A DNA stretch of 64,000 nucleotides from Streptomyces canus (lineage in GTDB: Bacteria > Actinomycetota > Actinomycetes > Streptomycetales > Streptomycetaceae), in contig NZ_JAUSYQ010000002.1 in NCBI RefSeq assembly GCF_030816965.1, positions 9,538,001-9,602,000 of the forward strand. The letters are read 5' to 3'. A program made the position numbers and the translations under genes. Below, piece after piece: positions 44,146-53,555 of this stretch. Each line of letters opens with the position of its first letter. The first letter of the stretch is position 1. Under the pieces are notes generated by a model that made no database searches, had not been told where the DNA came from, and was given only the letters and a program-made list of their open reading frames with translations.

Positions 44146-44314
44146 GCGGCTCCTTCCGCGGCCCGCCATCGGGCCTTCCAGCGGGGCGGTGGCCACGGAC
44201 AGTCACGGCTGTCTCGAGACCACTGTGCGGAACGCATGCGTCAGGAAGTGTTCGAAGGGTTTCGAGCGTGTCTGCCCGCAGAGGGACCACGGAACGCTCA
44301 CAGGGGCTGCGCAC

Positions 44315-46789
44315 GTGCCGTATAAGCGCTGTAATGGCGAAGTGGTGAGTGAGGGCGCTGCGGGACGCAGAACGAGAGCGTTGCGTGCCGAAAATGCCCT
44401 GACATCGGTCACGGACGGTCCCGGATCGCCCGAAAGGCTGCGCCGTGTCCTCGAACAGGCGCTCGTCTTCGCCGGGGCCTCCCTCGCCGCCGTGTACACG
44501 CCCGTCGAGGACGGGGACCTGCTGGGTCTCGTCGAGTCGGCCGGCGTCCCCCGAACGGTCTACGGGCTGCGCGACAGCTATCCGAGCTCCGGCGCCTCCC
44601 CGCCCGCCGACGCGCACCGCTCGGGCCGGCCGCTCTTCCTCGGCCCGCAGGAAGTCGCCGACTGCTCGGAGCCCCGCGGGGCGGGCCGGCGGGACTTCCA
44701 CCTGGCCGTCCTGCCCGCGCACGGCGACGACGGCCGAGCCTGTCTCGTCGCCGTCAGCGAGGACCCGCACGGTTTCGACGACGAGGACCGCAAGTGCCTC
44801 GAACTGATCGCCGACGCGATCGTCTGCCCCGCCCCCGTGGTCGCCAGGGAGGGCACGGAACTGCGCTCCAACGCCTTCAGCCTCGCCATGGACACCGGTC
44901 GCATCGAGGTCGGCGACGGGATCCTGGAGCTGTTCGGCATGAGCCGGGCCGCCTTCGACGGCAAGGTCGAGACCCTGCTCGGCCTGACCGTCCCCGAGGA
45001 CCTGCCCTCGCTGATGTCGCTGTTCGAAGCCGGCCACATGTCCATCGGTGACCGTGAGCTGGAGTTCCGCATCCTCCAGCTGTCGGGGCCACCCAAGTGG
45101 CTCAGGCTGCGCGGCCGCATGCTGCCCGGCGGCGAGGGCAGTCCCTCCCAGCTCGTGGGCACCGTCGCCGACGCCTCCACCCTGCGCTCCGACGTCACCG
45201 ACGTGGCCCGCGTGCAGCGCCTGGCCGCCGCCCTCGCCATGGCCGGCACCGTCCGCGACGTCAGCCAGGCCGTCGTCTCCGCCCTCCGCGCCCCGCTCAG
45301 GGCCGACCGGATCGCCCTCGCCGAGCTGGAGAACGAACGGCTCGTCGTCACGGTCCTCGACCCGCCCGAACCGGAGTCCTGGCCCGAGCTGTGGCGCCTG
45401 GAGTGGCGCAGCGAGTGGCCCGAGGCGCCGGTGCGGGCCATGCCCACCCTGGCCACGGCCCTGCGTGAGGGCCGCGCCCAGATCTGGCCCGCCGGCACCG
45501 TCCTCGAACCCGCCCTCGCCGACGTCGGCCCCGGCGGCCTCGCGGTCCTTCCGCTGCCCGCCGCAGGCCGCATGGCCGGCGCCTGCCTCATCGGCTGGGA
45601 CACCCCGCACCACTTCGGCCCCGACGAACGCGCCCTGCTCACCGCTTCCGCAGGCCTCGCCGGACAGGCCCTGATGCGCGCCCACGCCCTCGACGCCGAG
45701 CACGAACTCGTCGGCATGCTCCAGCGCCAGCTGCTGCCCCGCCGCCTGCCCGAACTGCCCGGCGCGATCGCCGTCGCCCGCTATCTGCCCAGCACCGCCG
45801 GCCTGGAGCTCGGCGGCGACTGGTACGACGTGATCCCGCTGCTCGACAACCACGTCGCCCTGGTCATCGGCGATGTCCAGGGCCACAGCGCCGCCGCTGC
45901 GACCCTCATGGGCCAGATGCGCACCGCCCTGCGCGCCTACGCCGTCGAGGGTCACTCCCCGGACGTCGTCGTCGCCCGCGCCAACCGCCTCCTGATGGAC
46001 CTGGAGACCGACCTCTTCGTCACCTGCGTCTATCTCGACCTCGACCTGGAGGAGGGCACCGCCTGGTGCGTGCGCGCCGGTCATCTGCCGCCGGTACTGC
46101 GCCACCCCGACGGCACCACGGAGATCGCCGAGACGGACGGCGGCCCCCCGCTCGGCGTGGTGGCCCAGGCCGACTTCCCGATGACCCCGCTCCGGCTGCG
46201 GCCCGGCACCCTGGTCGCCCTGACCACCGACGGCCTGGTCGAGTCCACCGAGGCCGACATCGACGAGGGCATGGACCGCCTCGCCCACGGGCTGGCCGTC
46301 TCCGACCCCGACCACCTCGGCCTCGTCGCCGACGCCCTGCTGGGAGGCGCCCGCCGCAGCGACGACGTCGCCCTGCTCCTGTTGCGCTACGACGGCATGG
46401 CCACCCATCCGCTCCGGGAGAGCTGGACCGTCTGGCGGGTCCCCGAGGCCGCCCGGCACGCCCGCCGCTTCACCCGGCGCACGCTGCGCGTCTGGGGCGT
46501 CCCCGAGGACGCGATGGACACCGCCCTGCTCGTCGTCTCCGAGCTCGTCACCAACGCCCTCGTGCACACCGGCGGCCAGGTCCGGCTCGCGCTCACCCTC
46601 GTCGGCCGCCGGCTGCGCGTCTCGGTTGCCGACGCCTCGCCCCGCACCCCCGTCAAGCCCACCAACATCGGCTGGGAGGCCACCGGGGGCCGCGGCATCC
46701 TCCTCGTGGAGGCCGTGTCGGCGGCCTGGGGGAGTGTCCCCGTCAGCGGCGGCAAACAGGTGTGGAGCGAAATCGCACTGGACGCCTGA
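44315..46789 (+). CDS. GAF-PAS-GAF-SpoIIE phosphatase with C-terminal HATPase domain
   Basis: An 824-residue signalling protein. GAF-like (about 45-150), PAS (about 170-260), GAF (about 280-440), PP2C/SpoIIE (about 465-690, LGGDWYDVIPL, VIGDVQGHSAA, ALTTDGLVE) and RsbW-like ATPase (about 700-822, LLVVSELVTNALVHTGGQ, GGRGILLVEAV). It combines kinase and phosphatase arms of a partner switch. GTG 44315 has AGGGG nine bases upstream; GTG 44345 is an alternative without a clear site. A CBS protein gene follows in the same direction. Confidence 0.9.
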   Translation: MPYKRCNGEVVSEGAAGRRTRALRAENALTSVTDGPGSPERLRRVLEQALVFAGASLAAVYTPVEDGDLLGLVESAGVPRTVYGLRDSYPSSGASPPADAHRSGRPLFLGPQEVADCSEPRGAGRRDFHLAVLPAHGDDGRACLVAVSEDPHGFDDEDRKCLELIADAIVCPAPVVAREGTELRSNAFSLAMDTGRIEVGDGILELFGMSRAAFDGKVETLLGLTVPEDLPSLMSLFEAGHMSIGDRELEFRILQLSGPPKWLRLRGRMLPGGEGSPSQLVGTVADASTLRSDVTDVARVQRLAAALAMAGTVRDVSQAVVSALRAPLRADRIALAELENERLVVTVLDPPEPESWPELWRLEWRSEWPEAPVRAMPTLATALREGRAQIWPAGTVLEPALADVGPGGLAVLPLPAAGRMAGACLIGWDTPHHFGPDERALLTASAGLAGQALMRAHALDAEHELVGMLQRQLLPRRLPELPGAIAVARYLPSTAGLELGGDWYDVIPLLDNHVALVIGDVQGHSAAAATLMGQMRTALRAYAVEGHSPDVVVARANRLLMDLETDLFVTCVYLDLDLEEGTAWCVRAGHLPPVLRHPDGTTEIAETDGGPPLGVVAQADFPMTPLRLRPGTLVALTTDGLVESTEADIDEGMDRLAHGLAVSDPDHLGLVADALLGGARRSDDVALLLLRYDGMATHPLRESWTVWRVPEAARHARRFTRRTLRVWGVPEDAMDTALLVVSELVTNALVHTGGQVRLALTLVGRRLRVSVADASPRTPVKPTNIGWEATGGRGILLVEAVSAAWGSVPVSGGKQVWSEIALDA

Positions 46790-46834
46790 GGCGGGGTACT
46801 CGGAGCGCACCACCCCGCAGAAGAGAGGTACGTC

Positions 46835-47254
46835 ATGACTCAGCACGTCAGCGACATCATGACCAGCGCTCCGGTCACCGTGGAACCGCAGACCTCCTTG
46901 ACGGCCGTCGCCAGGATCATGCGCGACCAGGACCTGGGCGCCGTCCTGGTCACCGATGGCGACGAACTGCGCGGTCTGGTCACCGACCGCGACCTCGTGG
47001 TGCGCTCCCTCGCCGAGGGCGGCGATCCGGAGCAGACCACCGTGGCCGGCGCGTGCAGCGACGATCTGGTGACCGTCACGCCCGAGGACGACCTGGACCA
47101 CGCGATCGAGCTCATGCGCGAACACGCTGTGCGCCGGATCCCGGTCGTCGACCACGGCCACCCCGTGGGCATCGTCGCCCTCGGCGACGCGGCCATGGAA
47201 CGCGATCCGGGATCGGCCCTGGGCGACATCAGCGTCGCCCGGCCCAACACCTGA
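46835..47254 (+). CDS. Tandem CBS-domain protein
   Basis: A 139-residue protein made of two CBS modules (about 1-62, VSDIMTSAPVTVEPQTSL; about 70-128, ACSDDLVTVTPEDDLDHAI then HAVRRIPVVDHGHPVGIVAL). Such stand-alone CBS pairs bind adenosine nucleotides. It follows the PP2C gene after 45 bp and may be co-transcribed, which would suit an energy- or stress-sensing role. Confidence 0.92.
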   Translation: MTQHVSDIMTSAPVTVEPQTSLTAVARIMRDQDLGAVLVTDGDELRGLVTDRDLVVRSLAEGGDPEQTTVAGACSDDLVTVTPEDDLDHAIELMREHAVRRIPVVDHGHPVGIVALGDAAMERDPGSALGDISVARPNT

Positions 47255-47280
47255 GCCGGGCAGGCCGGTTCGGCCCGGCT
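47255..47280 (+). terminator. Hairpin after the CBS gene
   Basis: GCCGGGC, about 12 bases, GCCCGGC immediately follows the stop codon. Moderate stem. Confidence 0.45.
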
Positions 47281-47410
47281 GTCAAGTTCTGGTGCGCCCG
47301 ATCCCCGGCGAATGTGTGTGCGGCGGCGAGGGGCTGACGGGTCTCCCGGCCCGTTTGTCCCGAGCCTGCCGGGGGACCCGGAGGGCAGCATGGAAGGACG
47401 GTGAACCGCC

Positions 47411-47587
47411 GTGACCTCGCAGACCGTTGAGAAACCCGTCGCACGCCGGCCCGAGACGGGCTGGTCCAGGACCCGCCGCCTGCACGGCAAGGGAGACCTG
47501 CGGACCTGCCTGCCCGCGATCGAGGACCGGGCGGCGACCACCACGGCGAACACCGGGGAGGGCAACATCTTCCGCGGCGAGGACTGA
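47411..47587 (+). CDS. Small protein of 58 residues, unknown
   Basis: GTG-initiated frame with third positions almost all G or C. The product (begins VTSQTVEKPVARRPETGWSR, ends TGEGNIFRGED) is basic at the N-terminus and acidic at the end, with one Cys and one Trp. The upstream site is weak (AAGGACGGTG). No family recognised; a peptide precursor is possible but there is no supporting enzyme. Confidence 0.5.
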   Translation: MTSQTVEKPVARRPETGWSRTRRLHGKGDLRTCLPAIEDRAATTTANTGEGNIFRGED

Positions 47588-47671
47588 GGTCCAGCCGCGT
47601 CACGCCGCGTCACTCCCGAGTTACCCTCTGCCTTGGCCGGTTCGTCCCGGATCCGGACTAGGGTGACGCAG

Positions 47672-48517
47672 ATGAAGGCTCTCGTGCTGTCCGGCGGGGC
47701 CGGTACACGGTTGCGGCCGATCACGCACACCTCGGCCGAACAACTGGTGCCCCTCGCCGACAAGGCTGTCCTGTTCCACGGCCTCGAATCTCTCGCCGAC
47801 GTGGGGATCACCCGGGTCGGGATGATCGTCGGCGACACCGCCGCCGAGATTCAGGAGGCCGTCGGCGACGGATCGACCAGGCGACACTGGCTCGGCGGCG
47901 ATGACTTCATCGGCGGGGTCGCCGAACTCGGCCCGGACGGCCAGGTGATCGGCCCGGAGGAGAAGCCGCAGCAGCCCAGGAGCGGCCTCGCCCTACGGGC
48001 CGTCGAGCCGTCCTGGCGGGGCGAGTTGGAGATCACCCACGCCGTCCAGCACTTGATCGACGTGCGCGCCGACGTGCGCTCCACGGTCGTCGCGGGCTAC
48101 GGGAAGGACACCGGCAACGTCACCGACACGCTGGAGGTCAACCGGACGGTCCTGGAAGGTCCGGAGTGCCGCATCGACGGCGAGGTCGACGAGGAGACCG
48201 AGACGGTCGGCCGGGTGGTCGTGGAGGAGGGCGCGCGTGTCACCGGCTCACGCATCGTCGGTCCGTCCGTCATCGGCGTCGGAACCGAGGTCCGCGACTC
48301 CTACGGCGGCCCCTTCACCTCCGTCGCGGAGAACTGCCGGATCGTGGACAGTGAAGTCGAGTACTCCCTCGTGCTGCGGGACGCCTCGATCGAGGGCGTG
48401 GCCTGTGTCGAGTCCTCGCTGATCGGCCGTCACTTCGAGGTGACCCCGGCGCCGAGCGTGCCCCGGGCCCACCGCCTCGTGCTCGGAGACCACAGCAAGG
48501 TGCGGAACCATTCATGA
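47672..48517 (+). pseudogene. Internally deleted StrD/RmlA-like glucose-1-phosphate thymidylyltransferase
   Basis: A 281-residue frame with the family N-terminus (KALVLSGGAGTRLRPITH) and a C-terminal left-handed beta-helix, but about 70-80 residues short of the usual 355. Sequence jumps from EIQEAVGDGS to WLGGDDF, then to GGVAELGPDG and from SGLAL to VEPSWRGELEITHA, so the LGDN metal/sugar-binding segment and the central helices are missing. The conserved Lys of the KQL motif is Glu23. ATG 47672 is chosen because the family starts there. Probably non-functional. Confidence 0.7.
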
Positions 48518-48778
48518 GCGTCCTCGCCGCCGCCGACGCCCGCCCCTCAGGACCATGTTCCTCGGCGCGAAGTCCCCTCAGGGGGAGCTCACAGCAGGCA
48601 CGTCCACGGATCCGGTTCTGGTCAGGGAAGCCGGTACGGACCGGTGCGGGGAGCGTTCCGGCACCTCGGTCGACCCCTGCCGGGCCGGCCCCACCAGCAG
48701 CGCGGCCCACGACGGGCCCGCACCACGCTGGTCCGCCCTGCACGAAGCACTGCCACACATCCGCAAGGAGATTTCCCA

Positions 48779-49582
48779 GTGAAACGTCACGAGTTCCTGC
48801 GGGGGCTCCACAAAGCCAGCGCGAACCGCAACTACCTGGAGATCGGCGTCAACGACGGCCGTAGCCTGACGTTCTCCCGGGTACCGAGCATCGCGATCGA
48901 CCCGGCGTTCAAGGTGGTCTCGGAGATCCGCTGCGACGTCCACCTGGCCAAGGCCACCAGCGACGACTTCTTCGCGCGCGAAAACCCGCTGCAGCACCTC
49001 AAGGGCGGCCGTCACCCGCTGCGCAACATCGTCCGCAACCGCAGCCCGTTCGGCTACTGGAAGGACGTCACGCTGGACCTGGCGTTCATCGACGGCATGC
49101 ACCTGTTCGAGTACGCGCTGCGCGACTTCATCAACGTCGAGAGGTACTCGGACTGGGCCAGCGTGATCGTCTTCGACGACATGCTCCCGCGCAACGTGGA
49201 CGAAGCCGCCCGGGACCGGCACACCAACGCCTGGACCGGTGACGTCTACAAGATGATCGAGGTCCTGAACCGCTACCGTCCCGACCTGGTGGCGGTCCTG
49301 GTCGACACCGAGCCCACCGGCCAGCTCGTGGTCTTCGGCGCGGACCCGACCAACACGGTGCTCACGGACAAGTACGACGAGATCATCGCGGAGTACGTGG
49401 TCCCCGACCCGCAGAAAGTGCCCGAGACGGTCCTGGAGCGGAGCGTGGCGATCAAGCCGGAGACGCTGATCGACGCCGCCTTCTGGAAGCCGCTGGTGAA
49501 CGCCCGCAACCGCGGCAGCAAGCGTGACCGAAGCTGGGAGTACCTGCGCACCAGCCTGAAGCAGCTCACGGACGTCGGTTGA
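48779..49582 (+). CDS. Class I SAM-dependent methyltransferase-like protein
   Basis: A 267-residue protein of the Methyltransf_24/cephalosporin-hydroxylase-like type. The SAM-binding motif I is NYLEIGVNDGRSLTF, the acidic residue after strand 2 is in AIDPAFK, and DLAFIDGMHLFEY is the motif IV region. AAGGAG is well spaced from GTG 48779. It sits between a broken sugar nucleotidyltransferase and a glycosyltransferase, suggesting modification of a glycan; this is inferred from context. The 260 bp before it contain no other gene. Confidence 0.85.
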   Translation: MKRHEFLRGLHKASANRNYLEIGVNDGRSLTFSRVPSIAIDPAFKVVSEIRCDVHLAKATSDDFFARENPLQHLKGGRHPLRNIVRNRSPFGYWKDVTLDLAFIDGMHLFEYALRDFINVERYSDWASVIVFDDMLPRNVDEAARDRHTNAWTGDVYKMIEVLNRYRPDLVAVLVDTEPTGQLVVFGADPTNTVLTDKYDEIIAEYVVPDPQKVPETVLERSVAIKPETLIDAAFWKPLVNARNRGSKRDRSWEYLRTSLKQLTDVG

Positions 49583-49594
49583 GCGACGCGCAGT

Positions 49595-49631
49595 GAGCCG
49601 GGGAGGACGCGGAACGCGTCCTCCCCGGCTC
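49595..49631. terminator. Strong bidirectional terminator
   Basis: A perfect 17-bp stem (GAGCCGGGGAGGACGCG and complement) with a GAA loop, followed on the plus strand by TGTTTG, between the methyltransferase stop and the convergent glycosyltransferase stop. Confidence 0.92.
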
Positions 49632-49640
49632 TGTTTGTCC

Positions 49641-51590
49641 CTACCCGCAGCGTGCCATGAGCCGGCCGACCAGCCTCCCGGCCAGCCGCCGCGCCCTGCG
49701 GACCAGCGGCTGTCCGGCCGCGGGCCGGGGAGCGCGCGAGGCCACGACCTCGACCCGGTGCCCCTTCACCCGCAGCGCGAACGGCAGCGGATGCAAGCGC
49801 GGCTCCTCGGCCTCGGGGGCCGGGCTCAGCGCGGCCCGCCAGTCCGCTCCGGCCAGGTCGCCGACCGGCAGCACCGCCTCCAGGACGGACGCGGAGCCCT
49901 GGGGACGCAGCGTGCTGGGCACCCTCACGGGCGCGGCACCGGAACCGCGGGTGAGTTCGAGCAGTACCGGCGTGTCACCGGGCGCGTGGAACGGCACCGG
50001 CACCTCGAGGCGGTCGCCGGTCACCTTGACCTCCCCGGGCGTGAGCCGCCCGAGGCCCAGGCGCACGCCCGCCGTGTCGACGTCCAGAGCCAGGGTGCCC
50101 TGCTTCGTGGTCCAGTACGGCAGCACGACCCGGCCGCCCGCCACACCGGCGTCCGCGGCCGTACGCCCCTTGAGGGAGACCGGGCCCAGCCGGGACTCCT
50201 TGGTCCAGCCGCCGAGCTTGACGCGGACGAACACGTCCCACAGCCCGGCGTCGAGCGGGCCGCCGTCGGCCGCGGTGGCCGGATCCAGGGCTGCCGTGCC
50301 CCGCAGCACCAGCCGCACCCGGCCGTCCTCACCCGGGACGGTCTCCCGGGTGAACTCCACTGGCTGGAAGTACTGGGCGGAACTGGCGCGTTTCCGCAGC
50401 AGCAGATCGACCGTGGCACGCTCGAAGCCGGCCACGGCGTGAGCGCCGACCCAGTCCACGGCTTCCTCCACGGAGGCCGGCGGCTTGGTGAGCGCGGCGG
50501 CGCCGCCCTCGGCGGGGAACGTCATCGGCGTACCGCTGGACGCGAGTTCGGCGGACAGGCCGACCCGCAACACACCCTCCTCCCACGCGACGCCGTCCGG
50601 CTCGGCCCTGGAGACCACGGGGGCCTCCCACTCGGCGAACGCGACCAGGTCGTCCAGCCTGTCGTCGGCGATCAGCGCGGCGACGACCTGCTGGGTGGGC
50701 TGAAGGCCGGCCGCGACACCGGGCCCGAAGCGCTCGACGACCACCCCGCGGATCTCGGTGAAGAGCTCCTTGCGGTAGTCCTCGGGCGCGGCGAGCAGCC
50801 GTTTCCCGCGCATCCGCTCGACCATCTCGTTGCGCAGCCAGCGACGGAACAACCGGTCGCGGGTCGGCCCCGGCTCGGTGTACTTCTCGACGACGTCGAG
50901 CGCCTCACGCAGGTTCTGGAAGTAGCCCACCGGCTCGAAGCGCTGGAAGCCCGCGTTGGAGGCGTCGTCGCGCTTGAGGTGGTAGTAGCAGACATAGTCG
51001 CTGAGCACGGAGACGTTGTCCGCGCGCAGATACGCCTCCGTGACGAAGACGTGGTCCTCCAGTCGGCGCCTGCCCTCGGGGAAGCGCAGGCCGATCCGGT
51101 CGAGGAACGCCCGCCGGAACATCTTGTGCGGTGTCAGGCTGTCGATCAGCGGGGCGTTGTCGACGGTGGCACGGGGGTGGTTGCGGCGGAACAGCTCCAC
51201 CGGCACCCCCCGCCCCTTGCCGGCCATCTTGCCCACGACCACGTCGGCGCCGTTGGCGACCGCGTAGTCGTACATTCGCTCCAGGGCCTCGTCGCCGAGG
51301 TAGTCGTCGTTGTCGACGAACATGACGAACTCGCCCTGGGAGGCGGCCATCCCGACGTTGCGGGGTTTGCCCGACCAGCCTGAGGCCTCCTGGTGGATGA
51401 CCGTCATGTTCGCGACCTCGGCTGCCAGCGCGTCGAGCCGGGCCGGCGTGTCGTCGGTCGAACCGTCGTCGACGAAGATCGCCTCGAACTCGTCCGGGGG
51501 CAGGGACTGCCTGCGCAGCGAGGCAATGCAGTCCTCGATGTAGTTCCCCGGGTTGTAGACGGGGATGACGACGCTGACCTTGACCGGCAT
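49641..51590 (-). CDS. Family 2 glycosyltransferase with long C-terminal beta-rich region
   Basis: A 649-residue protein. GT-A domain at about 1-230: VSVVIPVYNPGNYIEDCI, IFVDDGSTDDTP, the DxD-like FVDNDDYLGD and EDHVFVTEAY. The last 270 residues form beta-strand-rich repeats resembling those of TagF/poly-glycosyltransferase accessory domains. AAGGAG precedes ATG 51590; an ATG at 51623 lacks a site. It probably builds a teichoic-acid-like or surface glycan on the cytosolic side. Nothing notable was seen in the roughly 300 bp upstream. Confidence 0.9.
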   Translation of the reverse strand: MPVKVSVVIPVYNPGNYIEDCIASLRRQSLPPDEFEAIFVDDGSTDDTPARLDALAAEVANMTVIHQEASGWSGKPRNVGMAASQGEFVMFVDNDDYLGDEALERMYDYAVANGADVVVGKMAGKGRGVPVELFRRNHPRATVDNAPLIDSLTPHKMFRRAFLDRIGLRFPEGRRRLEDHVFVTEAYLRADNVSVLSDYVCYYHLKRDDASNAGFQRFEPVGYFQNLREALDVVEKYTEPGPTRDRLFRRWLRNEMVERMRGKRLLAAPEDYRKELFTEIRGVVVERFGPGVAAGLQPTQQVVAALIADDRLDDLVAFAEWEAPVVSRAEPDGVAWEEGVLRVGLSAELASSGTPMTFPAEGGAAALTKPPASVEEAVDWVGAHAVAGFERATVDLLLRKRASSAQYFQPVEFTRETVPGEDGRVRLVLRGTAALDPATAADGGPLDAGLWDVFVRVKLGGWTKESRLGPVSLKGRTAADAGVAGGRVVLPYWTTKQGTLALDVDTAGVRLGLGRLTPGEVKVTGDRLEVPVPFHAPGDTPVLLELTRGSGAAPVRVPSTLRPQGSASVLEAVLPVGDLAGADWRAALSPAPEAEEPRLHPLPFALRVKGHRVEVVASRAPRPAAGQPLVRRARRLAGRLVGRLMARCG

Positions 51591-51887
51591 CGGTGTCCGG
51601 ACTCCTTGAGTGATTTGTGGCATGCGTCACGGATAGACGCTTTGTGGCGCGATGTTAACGCCGCCGAGTAAGTGCCACGTCACAGACCGTGTTGGCGAGT
51701 GGACCCAGGAGGTGGTCGCCCTGCCGAGATGGGGGACCACCGGCAGGTGAGGGGCGCGGAAGACCCCGGTGGAACGAACCCGCTGAAGAACGTGTGCGGA
51801 GGGGCACAGCGTGGATGTCGGCTGACGGACGGCGGTGAGGGGAGCGGTTGTCTCTGCACGAGCACCCGACGGGTGGGGTGGCGGCGG

Positions 51888-52369
51888 TCAACTCCTCGGT
51901 GGCTCATCCCGCTCGTGTCTGCAACGCGCGCGCAGGTCGGCCTGGAGACAGTCGGTGGCGCCCTCGGGGGTGCTCAGTGCGCGGGCGTGGGCGAGGACGA
52001 GGACGAGCGGGTCGTTGTCGACGTGGCCGACTCGGGCGCCCGGATCCGCCCTCCCAGAGGGGCAGCACCCCCATCCGCTCCGGTAGGGATGCCGGTGCCG
52101 ATGCCGAGGAACCGGCGGATGCCCGCCTTCCCGGCCAGTTCGCGCACGGCCCACCCCAGGAAGGCCCGGTCGGCGCGGACCGCGGGGACGATCTGCGGGT
52201 TGGTCGCGGCCGCCGGCTCGGCGGCCTCCTGGTCGGCGGTGTAGGTGTCACGCCCGCCCAGCCAGACGTCACCCGCCTCTTCGACGGCACCGAACTCCCC
52301 CGACCCCGGCGCCGTCCAGCTGCCCGAGTGGCGTCCGGAGGCCGAGTCCGGCCCCGGCGCGCTGTCCAT
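51888..52369 (-). pseudogene. Frameshifted, truncated SAM methyltransferase (DUF574-type)
   Basis: The first part (WLGGRDTYTADQEAAEPAAA to AGIRRFLGIGTGIPTG) matches the N-terminal half of the Streptomyces DUF574 methyltransferases. In another frame, VGHVDNDPLVLVLAHARAL and EGATDCLQADLR continue it. The switch coincides with a short GC-rich repeat at 52048-52072. The C-terminal 120 or so residues are absent. Confidence 0.75.
52048..52072. repeat. GC-rich palindromic element, copy A
   Basis: On the minus strand it reads GGGGGTGCTGCCCCTCTGGG followed by AGGGC, an imperfect palindrome. It lies exactly where the methyltransferase frame breaks, in place of about 14 codons. Copy B (53149-53174) shares GGGGGT, CCCCTCTGGG and AGGG. 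Confidence 0.65.
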
Positions 52370-52410
52370 GTGGTGCGGGGGTGGGCCGCAAGCCCCTCTA
52401 GGGTGATCCC

Positions 52411-52923
52411 GTGCGCCTGCTGCTGATGTCCGACACCCACCTGCCCAAGCGTGCCAAGCAGCTCCCGGCCCCGCTGCTCGCCGAGCTCCCGCACGCCGAC
52501 GTCGTCTTCCACGCCGGCGACTGGGTGGACACCGCCACCCTCGACCTGCTGGAGAACCGCAGCGCACGACTCGTCGGGGTCCACGGCAACAACGACGGAC
52601 CCGAACTGCGCGCACGGCTGCCCGAGGTGGCGTACGCCGAACTCGGCGGCCTGCGCTTCGCCGTCGTCCACGAGACCGGCGCCGCCCAGGGCCGCGAGGC
52701 CCGCTGCGCCGCCCGCTACCCCGACACCGACGTCCTGGTCTTCGGCCACAGTCACATCCCCTGGGACACCACCGCCCCCGGAGGACTGCGGCTGCTCAAC
52801 CCCGGCTCGCCGACCGACCGCCGCCGCCAGCCCCACTGCACCTACATGACGGCGACCGTGGCCGACGGCCGCCTCACGGACGTGACCCTGCACCGCCTGC
52901 CGCCGCGGATCGTTTCGCCGTAG
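52411..52923 (+). CDS. YfcE-type metallophosphoesterase
   Basis: A 170-residue calcineurin-like phosphoesterase. Metal ligands are visible in order: SDTHLPK (D-x-H), HAGDWVD (GD), GVHGNNDGPE (GNND) and VFGHSHIPW (GHSH). GTG start. Compact single-domain length fits YfcE/MJ0936 phosphodiesterases. Intact gene between two pseudogenes. Confidence 0.92.
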   Translation: MRLLLMSDTHLPKRAKQLPAPLLAELPHADVVFHAGDWVDTATLDLLENRSARLVGVHGNNDGPELRARLPEVAYAELGGLRFAVVHETGAAQGREARCAARYPDTDVLVFGHSHIPWDTTAPGGLRLLNPGSPTDRRRQPHCTYMTATVADGRLTDVTLHRLPPRIVSP

Positions 52924-52971
52924 GGCTCACGGGGACCCGGGACTGTCAGTGCCGCCTGATACGACGGAAAC

Positions 52972-53555
52972 ATGGCTGCTACACCGGTAACGCTGCTCCG
53001 ACGCGCGGCGCGCCCCGGGAACTCCGGGTCGCCGCGCACCGTCCTCGTCGTGATGTGCGCCGGATACTTCCTGGTGCTGCTCGACGTCACCGTCGTCAAC
53101 GTCGCCCTGCCGGCCATCGGCTCGGGTCTCGGCACGGACGTCGGCGGGCTTGGGGGTACCCCTCTGGGGGAGGGTCGTCGACGGATACGCGCTGGCGCTC
53201 GCCTCCCTCATGCTGACCAGTGGCGCGGCCGGGGACCGGTACGGCCACAAGCGGGTCGTGCTGACCGGCCTCGGCGTCTTCGGCGCCGGTTCCCTGGCCT
53301 GCGGTCTCGCCCAGAGCGCAGGGGTGCTCGTGGCCGCCCGGGTGGTCCAGGGCGTCGGCGCCGCCCTGCTGTTGCCGGGCACGCTCGCCATCGTCGGCCG
53401 GGCCTTCCCCGACGACGCGGCCCGGGCCCGGGCGATCGGCGGGTGGGCGGCCATCGGGAGTCTCGCCCTGCCCGCCGGACCCCTCGTGGGTGGTGCCCTC
53501 GTCGACGGATTCGGCTGGTGGGCCGTCTTCCTGATCAACGTGCCGGTCGTGCTGC
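52972..53555 (+). pseudogene. 5' half of a disrupted DHA2-family MFS transporter
   Basis: Frame 1 gives the start and first helix (VVMCAGYFLVLLDVTVVNVA). A shift at about 53150-53172 moves homology to frame 2 (VVDGYALALASLMLTSGAAG, then RYGHKRVVLTGLGVF through VFLINVPVV, helices 2-6). Homology ends near 53553. A matching C-terminal piece lies at 58441-58710 on the same strand, so one gene was split and lost helices 7-13. Confidence 0.85.
53149..53174. repeat. GC-rich palindromic element, copy B
   Basis: CTTGGGGGTACCCCTCTGGG then GGAGGG. It falls within the MFS gene between helices 1 and 2 and accounts for the frame change. Closely related to the element at 52048-52072. Confidence 0.65.

Noticed and set aside
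43670..47161. An 1163-codon minus-strand frame across the PP2C and CBS genes
   Set aside because: Low-complexity Gly/Val/Asp/Glu product typical of a shadow of biased genes; the plus strand encodes clear domains.
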